Source: Prinia subflava
Taxonomy: Eukaryota; Chordata; Aves; Passeriformes; Cisticolidae
DNA: 64,000 bases
Direction: 5' to 3'
Assembly (NCBI RefSeq): GCF_021018805.1
Contig: NC_086247.1
Location: 141,852,102 to 141,916,101, forward strand
The stretch's first letter is position 1. The number at the start of each line of letters is the position of its first letter. Made by a program: the position numbers and the translations under genes. The notes under the pieces are model-generated. The model did not search any database and was not told the origin of the DNA. It saw nothing but the letters and a program-made list of their open reading frames with translations. This document shows, in pieces, positions 40,004 through 50,548 of this stretch.

Positions 40004-40702
40004 TCACCGGATCACAGCCCTCACCCTGCTCAGGATGGTGCTGGAGCCGTGCTGCAGTGAGCGCAGCAGAGCCAGGCCATGGGCCCTGGGGCTGTGCGGG
40101 GCCGCTGCCCGGCTCTCTGCTGCTGCCACCTGCACGCCAGGCACAGCAGAAGCTGCTGCCCTTGCCACCTCTGCTGCCCGGGCAGTGGCACACACAGGGC
40201 GCCCCTGGCCCTCAGGAGCTCCAGCCAGGGCAGCAGCTGCTGCATGGGTGTCCCTGGGAGCTGCCAGGGCACCAGATGTGCTGGGCAGGTCAACCTCTGC
40301 CTCTTCTTCCCCCAGCGAGTCGGGGTCCGCCAGGAGCTGTGGGTAGCAGGGGTTCACCCAGATGGTGCGGATTGTGACGACATTGCCCTTCTCCTCGGAC
40401 AACCCTCCTGTGCTCCTGTCTTCCCCTCTGGCAGCTGACTGGTCTCTGGTTTGGGGAGAAAGCTCCAAGACTGCTGTGCCTTTGCCAGGCTCCAGGTGTC
40501 CTGGTTCAGAAATACAGGACACATAGTCGCTCTCATCCCCACTGCTGCCAGCTTGGACATCCTCTGAGGTGTCCCCCTCCTCGCTAAGCAGCGCCTGCAG
40601 GATTATATTTGCTGCTGCGATTGCCCACTGCCTGTGAGCTTCCTCCTGGCTTGGTGAAGGACAGGGGGGGAAGGACCCCAGAACTGATTCTGAGCTGGAC
40701 AC
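40004..40702 (-). CDS. Candidate exon or gene fragment, unknown acidic protein
   Basis: A 233-codon open frame on the minus strand ends in a stop at 40004. It contains no ATG at all: its first codon is GTG at 40702, directly behind GGCCACAG, so an internal or last exon with an AG acceptor fits better than a complete gene. The predicted segment starts Ser-rich, then has a short amphipathic stretch (QWAIAAANIILQALL, about residues 26-40). A Glu/Asp/Ser-rich region follows, and from about residue 140 an Ala/Arg-rich tail that may be translation of GC-rich non-coding DNA. There is no catalytic or zinc-binding motif and the family is not recognised. It adjoins the internal duplication. It may well be a pseudogene or chance frame in GC-rich DNA. 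Confidence 0.28.
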   Translation of the reverse strand: MSSSESVLGSFPPCPSPSQEEAHRQWAIAAANIILQALLSEEGDTSEDVQAGSSGDESDYVSCISEPGHLEPGKGTAVLELSPQTRDQSAARGEDRSTGGLSEEKGNVVTIRTIWVNPCYPQLLADPDSLGEEEAEVDLPSTSGALAAPRDTHAAAAALAGAPEGQGRPVCATARAAEVARAAASAVPGVQVAAAESRAAAPHSPRAHGLALLRSLQHGSSTILSRVRAVIR

Positions 40703-40920
40703 CTGTGGCCAGATGTGAGGGGCTGTGCTGGGCAGAGCTGGGGCTTAGCCTGTGGCTGTGCCCGAGGGAAGGTTCCCGTACTCTACCCAGGCCTCGCGTG
40801 CCCTCACAGGAGGTCTCTACTTTCCACTACAGCCCTCCTCTGGATTATACCCCAGTAGGGCCAGCTCTTGGGGGCTGTCCTCATCCCCATCTGGCTCCAG
40901 GCTGAACCAGGCCTTCCACT
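40610..40920 (-). repeat. Internal duplication, copy B
   Basis: Second copy of the unit at 39481-39790, offset by 1,130 bp. Both copies encode, on the minus strand, a similar acidic segment (for example EPDGDEDSPQE here, EHDWEGDSPTE in copy A) ahead of the conserved core. This favours minus-strand coding ancestry. Copy B has an in-frame TAA within the core, so the core is either intronic or pseudogenic here. Confidence 0.8.
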
Positions 40921-40980
40921 GATGTTCTCCTGTTGTCAGGACTACCCCCACTGCTGCCCCTGCCCACAGTCTGGAATGCA

Positions 40981-43900
40981 GCACTAAAGTCTTCATTTCT
41001 GGCTGGCGTTGTAGTGGCCACTGGCTTCAGAAAATGCCAATGCTAAAATGAAGATGCTGTCTGGGCTGACATCTGGTAGTCTGTTAATCTGTGGGCTCCA
41101 CAGGCAATCAGGGACCGGTGTTCATCCAGACTTCAAGGTTATGTGATCTGAACCCAAGAACATTCTAATCAACAAAATAAAAGAATCGTATGAGACTATT
41201 AGCATGCAATAGTCAGTACTTGAAGCATTGCAGGTCCTTATAAACCTGCAGTCCCCAAATTCTTGTGTGTTAAACACTGAGCTATTTTCCTGCATATCAT
41301 GATCCCCATGAGATGCATCTCGAAGGTCAATACTTTCCTTGAGAGATGCCAATCCAGTCTGGAGATATGTGTAAAACCTGTAGCTTTCTCAAGAGATTTT
41401 GTAACCTCTGCTGGGAGTGAAGGCATCCACAGCCCTGTATGCTGCCACATGAAGGACCTACAGCTGTTGCTGGCTCTTGTACAGATTTGACTACACTCAA
41501 TTTCTCGGACACATCTGAGCTGTGCTTTCTCTTTGCATTACCTTTGAGCAAAATACAAAGTTGTGTCCCACAGGATGATGGGACAGAATTTATTCTTAAT
41601 TTGGGTTAAAACCAGGGTTCACTAATGGAGCTGGTGTAGGCAGACTTAAATTCACAAATTTCCTGAACTCTGAAGTAGACTCCCTGATGCTTTATGGATA
41701 TGACACTGGGAGGTCTCTGTGCTCCTGGCATCTGGAGATATCCTACCTACAGCTTAGACTGAAAGACCTATTTTTCCATCCATCAACACCAAATATCAGT
41801 TTAAGATGGCAAACACTTAGGTAAATGCTGTTCCCATAAAGATCTAGCTTTTTTGGTTTTTTCCGCTTCAACTTTATTTAGCAATAGTTGCAGTGGAAAT
41901 GTTGTTTAAGTTAATAAGGTCAATAATTCACCTACTTTAAAAGGCACAGTTATATCAAAACAAGCATAATAATAGATACTGAAGGGCTTTATAGTTTATG
42001 AGTTTATTCTGTGCATTGGCTAATTACAGCACAACTCTCAAGGCAATAAAAAAAAGCTACAGCCTGAAGTGTTACTTGAGATGTACAGCTGGTAAAAAGA
42101 TATGACATTTAGAAAGAAGTATAGAAGATATTAGGAAACACTCCTTTCTTAAGGAGAGGGGAGAAGGATTGTAATTAAGGTCATAATCCAAGTTGTTTTC
42201 ATTACTAACATATATAGAACTAAAGATGCCCACTAGCATATCTTCTGTGTACACAGAATAGGTTTTATATGCTATTAAATATTTTAAAAATTATTGTAAT
42301 GCAGCCAGAATGAGATTAAATCCTGTTTCAGCAGTGTGCCTAAGCCTGATCCCCAGTTCTTTGAGATTTATTTTGTCCTAAATCTGCTAGCAAGGTTTCT
42401 AGAAACCTAAGCTTCCTGAGCCCCTGCCATTTCTCATACTAACTGCAGAGATATCAGCAGTCTTCTTCAGTCCTACAAACATCAGAATTCCTAGTTTGTC
42501 TAGAGCACCTCTAAAATTTCACCTGAAACTGATGTTTCAGCACTAATAAATGTACAATTTAATGCAGCTAACAATGGCAGTGTTACCAATGGCAATCCTA
42601 CCTTGTAGCTAGGAATGATTTTAGCTTTTGTTATCTGGCCTGCAGCCACTCTAAAACTCTCTGAATAGAAAGGTTTCTTCATAAAGAGTGATGAATTTTG
42701 TGATTCCATAAGGATGTAATGTTTTTATATTCATATTGAGTGACAGGAACACTTACATAGTAGATACCAGGTACAAAATACAAAATGCTTATGTGGGAGA
42801 AATATGAGACCTTTTAGTCATATTCATGATGTTAATAGCTATCATTCTTCCTTCCTTTAGCAAAAGTCTGAACATTTTAGGTAAATGCAGGATATTTAAA
42901 AGCAAAAAAAGGAAGATATACTATTTTCTAGGCTAGCACAGAAGGCTCGAGTCCCAGAGGTTAAATCTCTGCTACTTTGTATGACAGAAGAGATTTGAAT
43001 ATATGTCATGATCTTAAATTACTCTAGTAATAACTAGAATGCTGAGGTCAGAGGGCAGGATTAAGGCATGATGGCACCAAAAACATAATACTGAGCTCTC
43101 TCCTAGAAGAACATATGCACACTTCATAGTTTAGTTCCAGGAATGAGATTAGACCAGTATGTAATGTTTGTGGTTCAACAGCTAATTGCTTATATTATGC
43201 CAAACTTTTCCTTTTGGCCCAGTTAGATTTTTTTTTTATTTTTACTGTATCAAATTAATGGTGGCATCTTCTATAAAAAATTTCTTCATTGTACCTAATT
43301 AGTCTGAACATTTCCACAGTGAAATTTTCTTTTTTAATTTCCCAAGAATTTGCTATAAAATGTTGTAGAACATTCCTGTAACGCCTTACTTAACTTCTGG
43401 AACATTTAAGCATGTTAAAGTATATGGATATATGTGTTTCACAACTTCAAGATCTTGTTTCCCACAACCTCCCACTTCAGAGCCACATTCATTAATAGGA
43501 TTACTCACATTTCTGCAACAAGTCTCAACAATTCTGTTCCCATAAATTAACAAATCATATGGAGAAGAAAGTACTAAATAAGTTGTTTCTCAAGAGTCTG
43601 GGTGAGGCTTACCCTTGGAAAGCTGCACTGCACGCCAAGGACAGTATGTATGAACGCACTTCACTGAGTACATCTTTCGCTCCATGGAGATCCATCAGCC
43701 CTCCAGGCAGATTCCTCCCATGTTTTCTCAGCACACCCATAAATCTTGAAAACCCTCCCACTGGAAAAAAAACCAACAAATTATTCTTATTCCAAGGCAA
43801 GAACAGCACATCAGCTGATACAGCCAGGCAGATCTGCTTTTATTGAGGACAAATGAATGTGTGGGCTGTTCCTTGAGAAAACATCACGAGTTTCTTGCTG

Positions 43901-44688
43901 ACAGTGATGATGTCGTTTGACATTTGAGTTTTGTTATTTGAAATGTCCATCCTTTTCATGTACAAAAAGAAAAGGTAAGCTTTCTGAAATCAGTGGAGTG
44001 GGGAGAAATAGGGTCCTTAAAAATCAGATTCTCAGTACCTACCACAGGCTGAGCAAACAAACTTTCCAGAGGAAGTCTTCATTTCCAGAGCTTTAGGAGA
44101 TCCCTGTAGCAAACAGTGCTGACAGAGTGTATCTACATCATCCATTCATTAATCTGAATTACTTCTTTTAGTGCTTCTGCTGTTGAAGCCAACTCTGTGA
44201 TTGCAGTGCATTTGCCCTGGAAGGATTTCTGCTGTATCATGCACTAGGGAGAAATAACTGTTGAGTACAATTTAACTCTCAAAGCTGAGAGGAAAAAAAA
44301 TGAATAGTAATTATTCCCGCTTGCTTGCCTTTCAGGAAATGTGCATTTTAAAAGCTCATGTAACTATAAAAGCAGTTGCATGCTGAGCAGTTTTGAAAGA
44401 TTTTTAAACAGTTTGAAATTCATGATATTTACCACCTCACAAGGACCACTGACAACTAGGATGGGTTTGGATCCACTGTTAACATTTCATAAATCAGACA
44501 TGATTGAAACACAGAACAGAAGCCTGAGTCTCATGAATCATCTGCTTACATATGGTTTCTCTCTATTGGGATCATAAACCTTTGCATTTTTGGAAGCTTT
44601 CATGCACAAGAGGATTCTCTCATACACATAAAATTATTTTCTAGTCACCGAGACTGAGAGAGACTCAGATGCAGAAAGTTCTCTCAAT
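40981..44688. other. Unique AT-rich non-coding sequence
   Basis: No gene or transposon recognised. Several 60-95 codon frames (for example 43559-43846 plus) show no domain and are treated as chance. Confidence 0.55.
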
Positions 44689-44724
44689 CTAATTATTGTA
44701 CTAATTATTTTACTAATTATTTGT
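44689..44724 (+). repeat. Three-copy 12-bp tandem repeat
   Basis: Three consecutive copies of CTAATTATT plus three variable bases (GTA, TTA, TGT). It lies about 80 bp from the CR1 3' end. Confidence 0.9.
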
Positions 44725-45779
44725 GGCCATAAGTTCCTTTCCTAGACTGGAGAAGGATATAAAATATCCTCCACTTTTAGGAGTGCTTAGACATAAATTG
44801 AATATAGAGTAATAGAATAATTTTTTGGAAGTGACATATGGAGGTCATTTAGTGCAACATTGCTAAACTAGGTGCATCCTTAAGATCAAATCAGTGTTTG
44901 TCCAGTCAAATTTTGAGTATTTCCAAAGCTGTAGATTCTGCAAGCTCTCTGAGCAACCTATTCTGGTGATTAACCACTCTCATTACATTTTTTTTCTGTC
45001 ATCTAGCCAGAATTTTAATTTTATAAATCATGAATGTTATCCTTACACTTTCACTCTAGATGTCAGAGAAGAGCCTGGAAGTCTTCTCTATAACCATCAA
45101 GTTATCACAGGAAGAGGTTACATTCCCTTTTCTTCTCCAAGCTAAGCAAACCTGGGATCTTCAGAGTTTCCAGCTATTCCCTGTGCTCCATGCAACTTCC
45201 CATCTCATTTAACAGCTGCTGGGCCTTCTCCAGTTTACCATCCAACACTTGGGACTCATGCCAAAATTAGGCACAGTATTTCAGATGAAACCTCATGAAA
45301 GCTGAGTAGAGGGTGGTAAAATATTCTCATGGCCTGCTGGCTACTTATGGCTCATTAGTGTGTCCCAGTGCACACTTATGCTCGTTTCTGCAATGCCATC
45401 CCTCTGTCTTGTGTTCAGTCACAGTCCCTCAGGACTCCCTGCAGAGCTGCTCCCAGGCAGTCACTCCCCATGAACTTCGCATTTGTTTGCATTCAGCTTC
45501 ATAAGACTTCTGCAACTGCTACTCCAGCTTGTTAAGGTCCCTTTGAGTGATCGTCCTGTGAATCTGAAGAAGGATCAGACCATTTCATCATCCAGTCCCT
45601 TGAATGAAGGTATTAAACACTAACTGCCTCAGCATCAGCTCCTGAGGCCTCCCATATTTGTCAGCCAGTCATACTTTCAAAACTGACCAACACTCTTTGA
45701 ACACGGCAATACAGCCAGTCTTTCACTCCCCTTACAGTCCATCATCTAGCCCATAACTATCAGTTTGTCTTCAAGAAAG

Positions 45780-46160
45780 CCATGGGACATCCTGTCAAAA
45801 GCTTTGCTAAAGTCAAACACACCCCCTCTCAGTCCCTATGCCAGTCATTTCAACATAGAAGGCAATCAGGTTGGTCAGGCATGATTTGCCCTCTTCTGTT
45901 GGTGTGACTGGGTTCTCCCAGTCTCCTTCTTGTCTTTCACGTGTCTGGAAATGACTTCCAGGAGAACTCTTTCCACAGTCCTCCACAGGAGTGATGTAAA
46001 GCTGACTGGGCTGCTGTTCCTTGGATCTTTCATCTCATCTGTATTAAAAACAGCTGTAACATTTGCTCTTCTCTGGTCATTAAAAATTTCCCATGCCTGT
46101 GGAAGACAGATCCCTGCCCACCACACAGCCAAGCATTGATCTACAAGATCCACAGCTCCC
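45780..46160 (-). pseudogene. CR1 ORF2 reverse-transcriptase remnant (fingers/palm)
   Basis: The open part (46153-45875) holds RRANVTAVF, then DPRNSSPVSFTSL and ERVLLEVISRHVKDKK. These correspond to the family's DPGNYRPVSLTS and LLEAISRHMEDKK blocks at the start of the RT domain. Downstream, after frame shifts, the nucleotides at 45820-45780 still resemble the DFSKAFD palm motif block that carries the first catalytic Asp. Altered conserved residues (NYR to NSS) and frameshifts show it is dead. It has no ATG and is not a host gene. Confidence 0.9.
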
Positions 46161-46219
46161 CTCTGGTCCCCTTGACCAGCAGATCTGAGGAAAACACAAC
46201 AGTTTCTCTTTACCCATCA

Positions 46220-46375
46220 TTCTAAATTCAAGTAGAGACCCTTGATCTGCTCAGGGTCTCCACTGGCAGTGTCACAACACCCACATGGATAAGCAACAAT
46301 CAGTAATGGCTTAAGTCCCAGATGAACCTCGGAAAAGTCTTCACAGTATTACAGATTTGGGGCTCAGATGCTCCC
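46220..46375 (-). pseudogene. CR1 ORF1 esterase-like remnant
   Basis: Minus-strand translation shows an LLLIHVG word after a tryptophan/aspartate-containing segment with an in-frame stop. Then, in another frame, comes DPEQIKGLYLNL. This matches the layout of the esterase (SGNH-hydrolase-like) domain that CR1 ORF1 proteins are known to carry. The fragment has a stop and a frameshift and cannot encode an enzyme. Assignment rests on motif memory, not alignment. Confidence 0.6.
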
Positions 46376-46937
46376 AAAAACTGTCTCAAGACAGCAAATC
46401 TTATTCACAGATGACTTTCATCACCCTTTACCCTTCCTGCCTGAGGCACTGCCTCTATCACCTGAATCAGGTACAATCATTTTGGGTACTTCCCCAGCAG
46501 TGCCCATTCCTTCCCTCCTTCCCCACTATTCCAACCAAACACTTGTAAGAAAAAATATCCTTTTTCGTGCCAAAAGTCACCATCCTCCAGTTCCTGCTCT
46601 GGCTGAAGTCACCGTTCTTCCTCTACTTGTCTTCAGCCACTGCTTGTCCTTCCTTCTGCACAAACAGGACTGAGATTCTTGGCCCTGCAGGGTCTCTGCA
46701 GGTAATCCACCCCCCAGCCATCGTCCCTGTGGTGCCAGGACCTGCTCTTCTCCTCCCTCTGCTGCTGACCAGGTGTTACCAGAGCAGAGCCACTGCCAGG
46801 CCTGCACTGCTGTGCCCTCCTTCAGCACATCCATCTGGGTTAAAGCCATGTCTAATCCACCTAGGAAAGGACTGAAAATGTTCAATGTCTTGTTCTAGGA
46901 AAATTATTTCAAAAATTTCCAGTTGTCTGTTATAAAT

Positions 46938-46963
46938 AATATATACGTGTATATATATATACA
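46938..46963 (+). repeat. (TA)n with TACGTGTA interruption
   Basis: A short TA-rich microsatellite just beyond the probable 5' limit of the long CR1 copy. Confidence 0.85.
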
Positions 46964-49900
46964 CTCACAAACTCAGGTTTTTTTATTAAAGACAAAATTT
47001 AATCACTTGTGAAATTATATCTTCTATAGCACTGAAGGAAATTGTCTTTTCCTCTTTCAATCTTTGAACCTTGCCTACAAAGACTTAAAAAATACACACA
47101 GTGTAATAATCACCTATTGAAGCTACAAATGTCTGTGTGAGAAACTGCTCCATGTTCTTTCATGAGGTGTCTCATGAATTGCTACCCCGAAGTTATTTCC
47201 ATATAAGTTTTGAATTTCTGAAGATCTCTCTGAACTTTTGAAGCACTCCTCTTTGTAAAGTGCAGCACACAATCCAGAAAAAACCCTCTGTAATCTGGTG
47301 AATGTTTAATGTCTGCTTAAATGCTCTGACCACTTTCAGCTTTTTGGCTATGTTGAAATTAACAACAAAAATGGCTTTGCCTAAGTTCTTTCCTTCTCCA
47401 CAATTTGCATTCTTCACCAATGCACATTAAAGAGTTCATAAAAATGCATCATGGACCCATTTAAGGTATGTGATTAACAGTTAATAGGAGACATTAACTT
47501 GCAGTGCTATGATAGAGATGATCGTGTACAATTATATTTGATGATGGTAATTCACAACCATAATTTTTGTTATATTTTTAAAATACAGTATGACAACTGC
47601 TAGATATTCTAAACTGCTGTAGAAGATTAAATGAATACTGATGTAAAACTGTCCTGTTGTGTCCACTATTTATTGGTCATGTAATTCTGAGTTCTGCCCA
47701 TCACAACAGCACCTCTTGGATATCCTTATAAAATGTAAAAGTTATTCTTTATGGATATTCTTTTTATCAAACCCTCATATGGAATTTTTTTTCTATTAAA
47801 AAGGTCTTGATATACAGTGAACAGAAATATCATCAGGCTGTGGAGACTTTTTCCGTCATATTTTTATCTTGAAATAAAAAAAAATAATTAAACATCAATT
47901 CAATCATTGTGCTAGATTTATTCAAAAAAGAAAAAAGTCTGTCTAAAATCCCTTGTATGTAAAAAAAAAAAAATCTGAGTTCATATTCATTCATAACTAC
48001 AGAAGCCAATCCTGATGTATGGGAAAAGCTGAAAAAAACCCAGGAAACTTTTGGACAAGGTGCAAATTTCTCTGAAATATAGTATATGATTTATTATTTC
48101 TCTCCATCCTTGAAGAGATACACAGACCAGAAAAAGATATATAGTTATGTGAGGCTTTAATATCTTTTAAACTCCCTCCTTCAGTTTTACCAGTAAATTC
48201 ACCTGTACACTGTCTCAGAGTGAAATTTACATAAAAAGAAATGCCTTTCTTTAGATGTAAGAAAGACCAAGGCCTCAAAAGGGAGGAGTAATACCTCAGG
48301 TTCCCTTGGGTTTTCCTTCTACTGTGTCTTACTGCTCATCACAAATATTTTTCTGCAATTCTAATATTTCATAATTCAAGATCCATTAATGGAGCAAAGA
48401 AATTATACAGATGATGGATAGGATTTTAAATTTTAAATTGTTTTGATGTTTAGTAAGCAGTTGGGATATTTTGAAAAGAAAAAATATATTCTCTTTTTTG
48501 ATAAGTTGAATTGCTAGGGAAACAGTAATGATCTATTTGATTAATATCTTAATTTTTAATTAATGGCAAAATTCAACAACTTGTAAAAATATTTTTTAAA
48601 ATTCCAGTTTTATGACATTCCATTTTAAAATGTATGGGGTTTTTTAGTATAAATTGGCCAGAAAGAGGAGAATAAAGCTTTTAATCTCCATTCACCCAGT
48701 GTATGTTACTGGACTTGAATAGTGAACCTCGACAGCTTTTAAATGAGGGGAAACCTGGCCAAAGTTTCTTTTGTTTTTAAAAGTCTTCTGTAGTTAAGAA
48801 AATAAGATTTTTTCTAGATCTAACTATGAATAATCTTTTTAAAAAATTTAATATACACATATGAGCACACATTCTTGGTGATGTGTATTTAAATAGTGTA
48901 TTAAATTCAAGTAGCTAAGCACAGAAATAAAAAGAAATAACCACGTTATCATCATAATCTCACTTCTGCATTATGATACAGTATTTTTTATATCTCCGCT
49001 TTAGAAATGAACCCTTAATTCCTGTCTCATTCGTTGCATATGGTGGCAGCAAAGGTGGGCTGGTATATTATCTCTGCCAGCCATTTGTGTTGGCAGTGTT
49101 TTCTCCTTGTAGTTAATTAAATATTGCAATTGGAGAGAAAGAAAAAGAGGGATAAATTCATATTAGTGATCAGCATGCTCACAAGTGAAGAGCAGGACCT
49201 TAGTTCAAAAGTCTACTCAGAATAAAAGCCAAAAAGTCACCATCTGACAGCTACACTTGCAGTTATCCCATACTCTGCTCTCTTGCCACCCTGACAAGGT
49301 TGTAACAAGTTACATGATCTCCACTATTATAGAAATAAGAATTAATTTTTAAACAGATATTTAGATGACAATTGCTATGTGAAAGGCCTCTGAAAGTCCC
49401 ATGTCAAAGACCTGGAGGAAGAGAAAAAGTGATCCAGACAAATGAAGCATATTTGGGAACCACTGTACAGGAAGAGCCCATCAAAATGGATTTTTGCCTC
49501 TTGCCCTGGGTTACTCTGCCTGCACTGAGCCATGATAGACTAATCCAGAAAGAAGAGAGTGCAAAATGCATGTTTTAACAACACTAAACACATCCTCAGT
49601 TGTCAGAGGTGCTGTACACATTTCCCTTTATTGGTTTACAAGAGGATGTGGCTTAGAAGCAACATTTCCTTATACCACAAGGAAAGCAAAGATGTAAGTT
49701 GACCAGGTCAGTCATGGGATCAATTTGCTTATCTTGTCCCTGCATCCTTCCATTTTGTGGTACAAATCAAGAGGCAGGCACAGTTAAACTCCTCACTCTA
49801 AACAAACTGTTGGTCAATTTACATGGATATCAGGTTCCTTACACACAGACTATAACTTCTGTTAGCTGTGAGAGTAATAACATCGAGGCAGCTCCTATGG

Positions 49901-50390
49901 GGGAAAAATGTTAGCATTCAGCTTTCTAATTATTAACAAGATTAATCTTCTCTCTTGCTGCTTTTAGAATTCCAATCAAACTATTTAAAAATTTAGAACC
50001 TGCTCCGTGGGAAAAAGAAATCTTAATTGGGCAGGATGTGCAGATTTTCTGCATATAATTGAGAGTTCAGATTAACTACTCCTTGCCAATGCTATTGTGA
50101 ACTAGGAGAGTTGCTCCTTCGACTTTCCCTGTAATGGAGCAGGAGCAAGGCCTGGGTTCAAGTCCCCAAAGAGCATTTGCAAATGTGAGGCGATTATAGC
50201 AATTATCCACAGGATCTGTGTGCACAGCAGTGGTATAAAAACAATTCAGGTTGGATACCTGATTGAAAAAGGAACCATTCAAGACTTAAATGTCACAACA
50301 GTAGGCAGAGTTATGATAAAGGTCTCAAATCACTTGAGCATATCAGTCATTTACTCCTAGTCTGCTTAAATATAACAAGGATGGATTTTT
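46964..50390. other. Unique AT-rich non-coding sequence
   Basis: No gene recognised. A small inverted pair, CTGCCA (49074-49079) and TGGCAG (49091-49096), sits beside TAATTAA at about 49113, in a unique repeat-free context. Confidence 0.5.
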
Positions 50391-50548
50391 CTCTCTTTTT
50401 TTTTTCTTTTCTTTTTTTGGTTTTTTGGTGGTTTTTTTTGTTTGGTTTTTTTTGTTTGTTTGTTTGTTTGTTTGTTTTGGTTTTGTTTTTTGGTTTGGTT
50501 TGGTTTGGTTTTTTCGTTGTTTTTGGTTTGGTTTGGTTTGGTTTTTTT
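50391..50548 (+). repeat. T/G-rich tract with (GTTT)n and (TTTGG)n
   Basis: About 158 bp. A T-rich start is followed by GTTTGTTTGTTTG, then blocks of TTTGGTTTGG pentamers repeated twice around a TTTTCGTTG interruption. Frames across it encode Phe/Leu/Val/Trp/Gly (plus) or Lys/Asn/Pro/Thr/Gln (minus) low-complexity strings and are artefacts. Confidence 0.95.

Larger units (their letters stand above)
39301..40980. other. GC-rich island with overlapping long open frames
   Basis: About 1.7 kb that is strikingly G/C-rich and has more CpG than the AT-rich sequence on both sides. Long frames are open on both strands, as expected from stop-poor sequence. It contains a diverged internal duplication and splice-like words on both strands. 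On the plus strand, TTCTTGTTCCTCAG ends at 39360 and CTTG|GTGAGG starts its GT at 39524. On the minus strand an acceptor-like CCACAG precedes position 40702. The abrupt compositional shift suggests inserted or retained gene-derived sequence. Candidates are a fragment of a multi-copy gene family, a retrocopy, or a GC-rich exon cluster. The gene is not recognised. Confidence 0.6.
44805..46880 (-). mobile_element. CR1 LINE, long degenerate copy with internal deletions
   Basis: On the minus strand the order is: a possible ORF1 start region (about 46880-46390), an ORF1 esterase-like remnant (about 46375-46220), the N-terminal reverse-transcriptase region (46160-45875), the palm motif region (about 45820-45780), a degenerate GVPQGSVLGP/VLFN-type region (about 45660-45600), an ORF2 C-terminal region with a LYSA..RFHLKYC-like segment (about 45310-45260), and the 3' UTR ending near 44805. 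Many stops and frameshifts make it inactive. The ORF1 remnant and the RT start are only about 60-100 bp apart, so most of the endonuclease region appears to be missing. The 5' boundary is uncertain; similarity is clear only to about 46375. Confidence 0.88.

Noticed and set aside
39357..40193. 278-codon minus-strand frame, the longest in the window
   Set aside because: It starts with GTG, lies in a different frame from the better candidate at 40004-40702, and is Gly/Pro/Ala/Gln-rich as expected of stop-poor GC-rich DNA. Not listed as a gene, though part of it could be an exon.
45875..46153. Possible host gene on the minus strand
   Set aside because: It is a CR1 reverse-transcriptase fragment and has no ATG start.
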